Part shown: piece by piece, positions 58,785 through 64,000 of the stretch
How positions within the stretch are numbered: the stretch's first letter is position 1
Layout of the letters: every line of letters begins with the position of its first letter
The notes under the pieces: generated by a model
What the model saw: only the letters and a program-made list of their open reading frames with translations
The model's database searches: none
What the model was told of the DNA's origin: nothing
Translations under genes and position numbers: made by a program
Assembly (NCBI GenBank): GCA_036244855.1
Contig: BQKZ01000144.1
Span: forward strand, 24,160-88,159
Length of the DNA stretch: 64,000 bases
Source: Temnopleurus reevesii
Lineage: Eukaryota; Echinodermata; Echinoidea; Temnopleuroida; Temnopleuridae
Direction: 5' to 3'

Positions 58785-59028
58785 GTATCATCAACAATAA
58801 CAATATTGATTTGTTTGTATTTCATTGTCATTACAATACTTCGTAATTTCACCAGCTCTTTGAGAACAGAATAGTATAAAAGAGATTTTCTTCTTTATCT
58901 TACCTGTTGTATTTGTCGTCAGAATCACCAGAAATAACTCCGAAAGTTTCGAAAACTCCGTAAAAAATTCGAATTGCTTCTTTCTTGCACGGTTTTAAAC
59001 AGAGTCTGATGTTGATCCATAAATCCAT
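51521..59028 (-). CDS. Modular coiled-coil/repeat protein with C-terminal protein kinase domain
   Basis: Eleven exons in phase, 1070 codons: 58904-59028, 58017-58110, 57299-57415, 56747-56899, 55890-56105, 55311-55475, 54952-55099, 54347-54630, 53557-53981, 52928-53332, 51521-52601. One intron starts with GC (AAG/GCAAGA at 56746). Order: a helical N-terminus (residues 1-75); four to five exons that each start with a LAxxLG-like helix and continue as coiled coil (164-434); an 18-residue repeat array; an acidic 36-residue repeat; then a kinase domain from about 845. The kinase shows the GSGVSGTVY glycine loop, AVKVVE (catalytic Lys), NDLKFDN in the catalytic loop (HRD is SND, Asp kept), DLG for DFG, and APE. 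An in-frame TAA at 51521 falls before the conserved DQRPTVQEVL of subdomain XI, which continues in the same frame to a TAA at 51416. Signalling or scaffold role inferred; no known family fits the whole protein. Confidence 0.85.
52973..53210 (-). repeat. 108-bp (36-residue) coding repeat in the kinase gene
   Basis: GCATCTTC landmarks lie at 52973, 53081 and 53189, exactly 108 bases apart. Each unit encodes a variant of EDAPKVFEDSLIEEDV followed by a Ser/Leu/Pro stretch and an SGC motif. Two full units and a partial one are present, in frame. Confidence 0.85.
53588..53975 (-). repeat. 54-bp (18-residue) tandem coding repeat in the kinase gene
   Basis: GGCCATCTGAT landmarks at 53642, 53696, 53750, 53804, 53858 and 53912 are exactly 54 bases apart, with a diverged unit at 53588 and another at the other end. 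Each unit encodes ARSDGQLSSAAIQTDDHQ with few changes, so the array is young. The whole array lies within one exon (53557-53981). Confidence 0.92.
58650..58795. repeat. (CAT)n microsatellite in the kinase gene's first intron
   Basis: About 145 bases of CAT/CAG trinucleotides. Poly-Met, poly-Asp and poly-Ile frames here are artefacts. Confidence 0.95.
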
Positions 59029-59038
59029 TCGTCTCCAT
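58925..59038 (-). other. Upstream ORF overlapping the kinase gene start
   Basis: An ATG at 59038, ten bases before the main ATG and in a stronger context (G at -3, G at +4), opens a 37-codon frame (METNGFMDQH...SYFW) that ends with TGA inside exon 1. If transcribed it would lower initiation at the main ATG. The alternative is that the exon-1 frame I chose is wrong. Confidence 0.4.
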
Positions 59039-59054
59039 GCCGCTAAACGCGTAC

Positions 59055-59145
59055 CGACTGTATGCAAATGAGTTCATTGATGACGTAATTTGCCGAGGTA
59101 ACTGAAACTTTCCTCCAATCACCGCGCGGGGTTTGTTATAAAGCA
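59055..59145 (-). promoter_or_regulatory. Putative promoter elements upstream of the kinase gene
   Basis: On the plus strand an octamer ATGCAAAT (59062), a CRE-like TGACGTAA (59081) and CCAAT (59115) occur. A TTTATAAC word on the minus strand (about 59135-59143) could be a TATA box about 110 bases before the start codon. They are motif matches only; no transcription start is known. Confidence 0.3.
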
Positions 59146-59499
59146 CGAGACCATAGCTGAAACGTCACAAAGCGTCATGAATATTCAACATTTGTTTTTA
59201 AGCGCGTACTTCAGTTACGTAATAATGCCGGTATCTGAACTGCGCGCAATGTGACAAATAATGTGTGCGATTGTCATTTCATCGAATATGACAATCACAC
59301 ACATTTCTTGCATTTTTGTGGGGGGGGGGGGAAGAAAAAATCTTAGTGATAAGAACATAAACCTCTTCAATAAGTAATGCAAATCAAGTGTGAGGGAGAA
59401 TAAGTTTTCACTGATCTATAAAACATGAAAGTGGGTATTTAAGTATGATTTTGAAAACTTGTTATTTTGGAGAAAAAAATGCGTATTTATTTTGAATTT

Positions 59500-59612
59500 A
59501 TCTTGAATCTTGAATTCATGTATATAACATTTGTTTTGTAATACTGTATTGATTTGTATTTTGTTTGAAACGAAATAAATAAAATATGAAATGAATGAAA
59601 TGAATAAAGTGA
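59500..59612 (+). mobile_element. LINE/SINE 3' tail with GAAATGAAT repeat
   Basis: TACTGTATTGATTTGTATTT, then GAAACGAAATAAATAAAA and ATGAAATGAATGAAATGAAT, parallel the tail at 10305-10397. Confidence 0.5.
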
Positions 59613-59639
59613 AAGTGGGGTCATGCCTTGCTCACTCCG

Positions 59640-59850
59640 CGGGTACCCAGTTGAGACCGTGTAACTCCTTGAAACTGTGTATAGAAACCCAGTTGTTTCC
59701 GTGTTCATAATTTACTTCCATGCAGACACCGTGGTCTTTTTGTGGTGATATCCGTATTGACTCCTTGCTCATTCGTGTTGACATCTTCTTGGCACCCAGT
59801 TGAGACCGTGTTGGCACACCGTGTTCATCCGTGTTGCGTACCGTGTATGT
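59640..59850. repeat. Minisatellite-like segment built on ACCGTGT / ACCCAGTTG words
   Basis: GTACCCAGTTGAGACCGTGT at 59643 recurs as GCACCCAGTTGAGACCGTGT at about 59793. Between and after them are further CCGTGTT and GTGTTGACA variants. The period is irregular. Confidence 0.5.
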
Positions 59851-59954
59851 GTGAAGGGGGCTTTAGGTAAACTATACGAGTAAAAACATTATACATTCCA
59901 AAGTAATATGACATGAGTGCAGTGAATGCAATCTTAGAAGAAATTAATATCTCT

Positions 59955-60615
59955 TTTGTCAATATCCTATTTCTTTACGTTGAAATATTTCCCAAATATC
60001 ACTTTCCGCATTAATGGGGGTAATCTTAGTTACAAAATTTTCTTTGGGGATTTTCCCAAAATGTCATAGCTCAGAAATCTATACATGTGACTTTACGAGG
60101 GCAAGAACACGTTATGAGCACAAACGCCGCATTGTAGGAGAGTCTGCGCATCATTTATATCACTTTCCAAAATAAACCGCCAATACCAATCTCACCTAGT
60201 CGTCTAACCATCACACTAATTCGATTCCAGATTTTGAGCGCATTATCGACTGATATCCTTTACGGTGATTTCATAAAATATTTTTGTTATATATCGTTTA
60301 TATTTATTTCAATAACATATTGCTTTACGATGGACTATTTCCCAAATATTTGTTTACGGAATAAAGAGGATAATCTCATTAAAAAAAATTCAACAGGGAT
60401 TTTCCCAAAATTTCTATATCTGTGACTTTATGAGGTCGAGACCACGTGATATGCGTAAATGCCGCATTATACGAGAGTCTGCGCATCACTTATAATCACT
60501 CTCCAAAATAAACCGCCAATACCAATCTCACCCAGTAGTCGATGATTCAATCAATTTTTATCCCATATTTTGAGCGCGTTCTCGACTGATATCCTTTACG
60601 GCGATTTTTCCGCGC
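59955..60615. repeat. Two tandem copies of a roughly 340-bp unit
   Basis: Paired landmarks include ATTTCCCAAATAT (59988 and 60329), GGGATTTTCCCAAAAT, ACTTTACGAGG versus ACTTTATGAGG, GAGAGTCTGCGCATCA, AAAATAAACCGCCAATACCA and CGACTGATATCCTTTACGG. The copies differ by many substitutions and small indels, so the duplication is not recent. Confidence 0.8.
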
Positions 60616-61054
60616 ACCAGACATGGACTGACAATGAATATCGACATTGTTGGATTGTGTGTTTGGTTTATAAGAGATCAACGTATCGTCCATCACTCTC
60701 CGAGCCTCATTTGGTTTATTTTCAGCACAAATAAATATTAGATATCGCTCTGGTATCTCTTTGGTCTTATTACTGTCTGCTGGATTGAATTTGATAATTT
60801 GGACTGGTCGACGTTAATCTAGCCATGATAGATGACAGGTAGGATTTGTATTTCTAAATCATTTCATATTGTTAACATCGATTCAATATTACCACTTTGG
60901 TAATAAATTTAAACTTTATGCACATGTTTTGGTAAAGCAAATGTCAAAGTATTTTTCACCTTATAACAAATATTGTTTTTAACAGAATGAGTGTACATCT
61001 AATACAGCAGTTATTGCTGTGTTAGGCAAGCTGCAATTTGTTAATTCATGTATA

Positions 61055-61250
61055 ACATAACATAACATAATATAACATAACATTTATGTAGCGCAGAACC
61101 TATTTGAATATATTCTACTGCGCTTTTCAGAGTTCTTAGCTGTTAGGTCAGGAACATTGCACTGAGTGAATGACATATGTATACATGTTCCTGAGAACAT
61201 TATGTCGTAATATACCTAGCCCTAGAATTTGATGTTGAAATGATGTGTTT
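61055..61250 (-). mobile_element. Retrotransposon 3' end with (TGTTA)n tail
   Basis: On the plus strand repeated ATAAC units precede ATTTATGTAGCGCAGAACC and CTACTGCGCTTTTCAGAG. On the minus strand this is a 3' UTR with a GCGC...TATATT core, typical of LINE tails, ending in a pentamer repeat. Confidence 0.5.
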
Positions 61251-61456
61251 TAGTTTTGATTTGAAGATGTCCAGTACCTTCTGACTATTGTAAATCTGAA
61301 TCCATAGCTGGAAGTGAGGCAAACATGAAAAAAAATGGCCAGTTTATAATCAAAGTAAACTGCTAGTTTTCCCATCTTTTTCTGCCAGCTTCGTCTTGCC
61401 AACGACCGTAGTTATATACATCTTTACGTCGTATTATTAGATCTGTTAGTAATATA

Positions 61457-61545
61457 GCTTGCATACATTACTTGCAGCTATGTCGGGCAAGCCTCGGGCA
61501 AGCTTTCAGGTCGTCAATAACAACCTTTGTGTATAAATAACGCAT
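61457..61545. mobile_element. TIR element family A, core-only fragment
   Basis: It matches the cores at 18606 and 63833: TTGCATACATTACTTG, GGGCAAGCCTCGGGCAAGCT and AACAACCTTTGTGT. The TIRs and the GGTATGCATACAA end are not present. Confidence 0.6.
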
Positions 61546-62107
61546 AAAGTTTGTATCTTTTATTAATCAAGCATATTCAATGCACAATGGCTAAAAAGAG
61601 TGAATATGCAGAGAGAATGATCAAAACACTTATTTTTATTATTAATTTTTCTATTTTGTAGCACCCTATGGAGACAAGACATCTTCATTGCAAAAGAGGC
61701 TCTTTGGAAAATAGAGAACGGGTTGGCGTTTTACAAATTCATAGATAATGTTTATACGAATGTGTGCTGTTTTTGCATCTTCTCATCATTATAAAACTGA
61801 CAAATATGAGAGTTCCGAAGTCTGTCTAATTTTCCTTTCGAAGATCGTTTTAGTGGAGAAGAAACCGTGACAATACATAGATCTTGAAGGACAGTTCTCT
61901 CATGTATGTCGTTTAGCAATGCAATCTGGTTAATTTTTTATTATTTTCAACGAAAGTATTATGTCATCTCCCACTCTCATTTTGTTTTGTTATGTATGGT
62001 TATAATTATCAAGTCATAACTTATATGTTCATAATACTTTGTTATTTTCTGTTGCATTGTGACGTAAAGGGTTTGTCGCAATAATCACTGATAATATTGT
62101 TGTACTG

Positions 62108-62215
62108 ATGCTCTTTGAAGCAAACGAGGATATGATTGAAGCGGAAGGATCAAAAGATGAGGACAATGGGGGAAATGCCATCAAGCGAACCAAAAGAATA
62201 CCCAATTATCTCATG
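62108..62215 (+). CDS. Weak candidate coding exon
   Basis: An ATG at 62108 opens 36 codons (MLFEANEDMIEAEGSKDEDN, then GGNAIKRTKRIPNYLM) to a donor-like ATG/GTACCC. The charged composition stands out from the surrounding AT-rich DNA. No downstream exon, domain or homologue is recognised. Confidence 0.2.
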
Positions 62216-62219
62216 GTAC

Positions 62220-63715
62220 CCACATTTTTTTGTTTGATCCTTTTTTATACACAGACCTTTTCCCTTTTTTCATTATTCTTTATCTATTTAAAACTCTTTA
62301 CAAAATTAAAATCTCTCGCGGACAAAATGGCCGAATTGCAGACCCCATCGACAGTCAGAAGACTACACACATAGATTAATCATCCGTGATTAGTTATCAT
62401 TTAAACATATTTACATCATTTTTACATTTCAAGGATTTCGGAATGATATTTTGTAACATCATTTTCTTTATGGAGATTAAAAAGAAAATTTGGATGGAAT
62501 TAAATTGAATATCGCTATAAAATGTTTTTGAAGCCTTCATTAAGTTATGAGAGTACCCTCCAATGCCACAAGTCTTGCAACATAGCAAAATTACGTTCGT
62601 TTTCCATTGATTCACTTGTCGTATTTTTCTCATTTTTTCTTAAATGTAAAAAAAAAAAATCACAAATATCTATTGTTGAAATTAAAGAGTCATACACGGT
62701 TTGTGAATTATGTAGGATAAAACAATGCTTAATTGAGTTATGCCTTGGGTATCAAAGATCAAAGACGACAAAGGTAGAAAAGTGCGATTTCTCGACTTGC
62801 AGATTAGTCAACGGCTTCTCGCAAAATTATTTTCCCATTTTTTAAATTGAACATATTCCATGACTTGTTGAATACTTCTGCTGACAAAAAGTGTTAAAAT
62901 CTTTCCCCCATGTAATGCAAATAAAATTGACAACCTAAGTAGAAGACGACACTCTCAGTTCCTTCAGAGCATGTGTTTTTATAATTTTATGGCACATCGT
63001 GTATTTGCCAGGTTTTGAGAATAAGTAATATAATAAAAAAAAAAAGTTATCATTCTTGAGTACAGAAACTAATGCTGATATATTTTATAACATTTTTCTT
63101 CATATGGCCAGTCCATAACATTGATTTATACGTGTGTCCTGAAGGAATTAAGAGTGGGTCTATGTTGCAATATATATGGCATGGGAGGGTATAATTGAGA
63201 TAAATAAATGGTTTCTTGTTATAGAAGCTTGAAATTATTAACCTTTACCATCCCCAACCGATCGATGAAAATAAATCGTTTACATGCAATTTAGGGCTAA
63301 TATTATAATTATACACCAATGTGACGCTTGACTGTGACAAAATTAATTACTTTAGATTAGCCATGTTCCCATCTGTAATTAAGAGGACTTTACTAATGCT
63401 GACACTAAGAATAATTTGCAATATACAAGAATCGGTCAATGGCAATACTTGTATATGAAGTTAATCCGCCGCGCATGCAATTTAACAAGTTGTATGAAAA
63501 ATGTATTGAGAATTGAGCAATTTATTCAACATACATTCAAATCCATTTATTTGCTTGGTGATATTGACCTAATTAATGAATTAAATGTTGACGCTTTCGG
63601 AGTGATATGACATTCGCGTCATTGATTAATTTTTAAAACATTCGTTAATTCATTCGATTTCAATGAATATAAAGGTTTCACCTCACCTTACAAAAGAGCG
63701 AGGAAACCAACGAGT
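62220..63715. other. Intergenic, no supported feature
   Basis: AT-rich sequence with no clear exon or repeat. Confidence 0.55.
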
Positions 63716-63720
63716 TCGCC

Positions 63721-63953
63721 AATAGGCGGGTTTACTTAATTATTTTCTATTTTCTTCCTCCAAGATCTAACATAGTTACGTGGTATCCCATAGACCGGTT
63801 GATAACAATAAAACTTTAATACTTGGAATCCAGTTTGCATACATTACTTGTTGCTCTGTCGGGCAAGCCTCGGGCAAGCTTTTTGGTTGTCAAGAACAAC
63901 CTTTGTGTTAGAGGTATGCATACAATTTGCATCTATTAGTAAACCCGCCTATT
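63721..63953. mobile_element. TIR element family A, complete copy
   Basis: The ends TAGGCGGGTTTACTTA and TAGTAAACCCGCCTA are inverted repeats, 233 bp apart. The interior holds the family core: TTTGCATACATTACTTG, the doubled GGGCAAGC word, the GGTTGTCAAGAACAACC hairpin and GGTATGCATACAA. It serves as the reference for the copies at 18503 and 61457. Confidence 0.8.
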
Positions 63954-64000
63954 GCGTGACGAGTAAGCAAGAAAAATATAAACAAAACAAAAACAAACAA

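Noticed and set aside
58594..58852. Poly-Met, poly-Asp and poly-Ile frames
   Set aside because: CAT microsatellite in an intron.

Overview
The window looks like a piece of a draft assembly from a marine invertebrate deuterostome, most likely an echinoderm such as a sea urchin. The reasons are intron-rich genes with short exons in AT-rich DNA, canonical GT-AG introns, many MITEs, tRNA-derived SINEs and 5'-truncated non-LTR retrotransposon tails, an AP-3 beta gene close to its animal homologues, and assembly scars (a 266-base N gap, isolated single Ns, long C and G runs). No sequence search was run, so the taxonomic call is an inference from style and from the proteins.

Layout. (1) 360-14049, plus strand: the 3' part of an AP-3 adaptor complex beta-subunit gene, ten coding exons whose phases agree across every intron, ending in a clean stop. 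One of its introns carries three decaying tandem copies of an upstream exon end; others carry a LINE reverse-transcriptase fragment, a TIR element inserted in a LINE tail, MITEs and a SINE. (2) 14.4-20.9 kb: an island of MITEs, including one nested in another. (3) 21035-26633, plus strand: a three-exon, 993-residue gene for a nuclear protein with a helix-turn-helix/Cys-rich N-terminal half that may derive from a transposase, degenerate 33-residue repeats and eleven C2H2 zinc fingers, two of which were recently duplicated. A duplicated, broken copy of its last exon lies at 27.3-27.9 kb. (4) 28-34 kb: SINEs, a foldback element with a Crypton-like coding remnant, and otherwise unannotated DNA. 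(5) 34158-35393, minus strand: an intronless class A GPCR with a degenerate DRY motif. (6) 38.7-42.5 kb, minus strand: an assembly-type duplication and an unrecognised multi-exon locus whose 3' part is a long reading frame interrupted by TAG, TGA and frameshifts. (7) 42.8-51.4 kb: hairpin elements, microsatellites, the N gap, a possible two-exon gene start and little else. (8) 51521-59028, minus strand: an eleven-exon gene (1070 codons to the first stop) joining a helical N-terminus, modular coiled-coil exons, an 18-residue repeat array, an acidic 36-residue repeat and a C-terminal protein kinase domain. Its frame meets an in-frame TAA inside the kinase C-lobe. (9) 59-64 kb: a tandemly duplicated AT-rich region, LINE tails, two copies of a TIR element with a conserved core, and one weak candidate exon.

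The genes do not form a pathway. AP-3 beta works in vesicle traffic, the zinc-finger protein is probably nuclear, the GPCR is a surface receptor, and the kinase is probably a scaffolded signalling protein. The most novel items are the kinase gene with its modular repeats, the interrupted locus at 39.5-42.5 kb, and the zinc-finger gene with a possible transposase-derived half.
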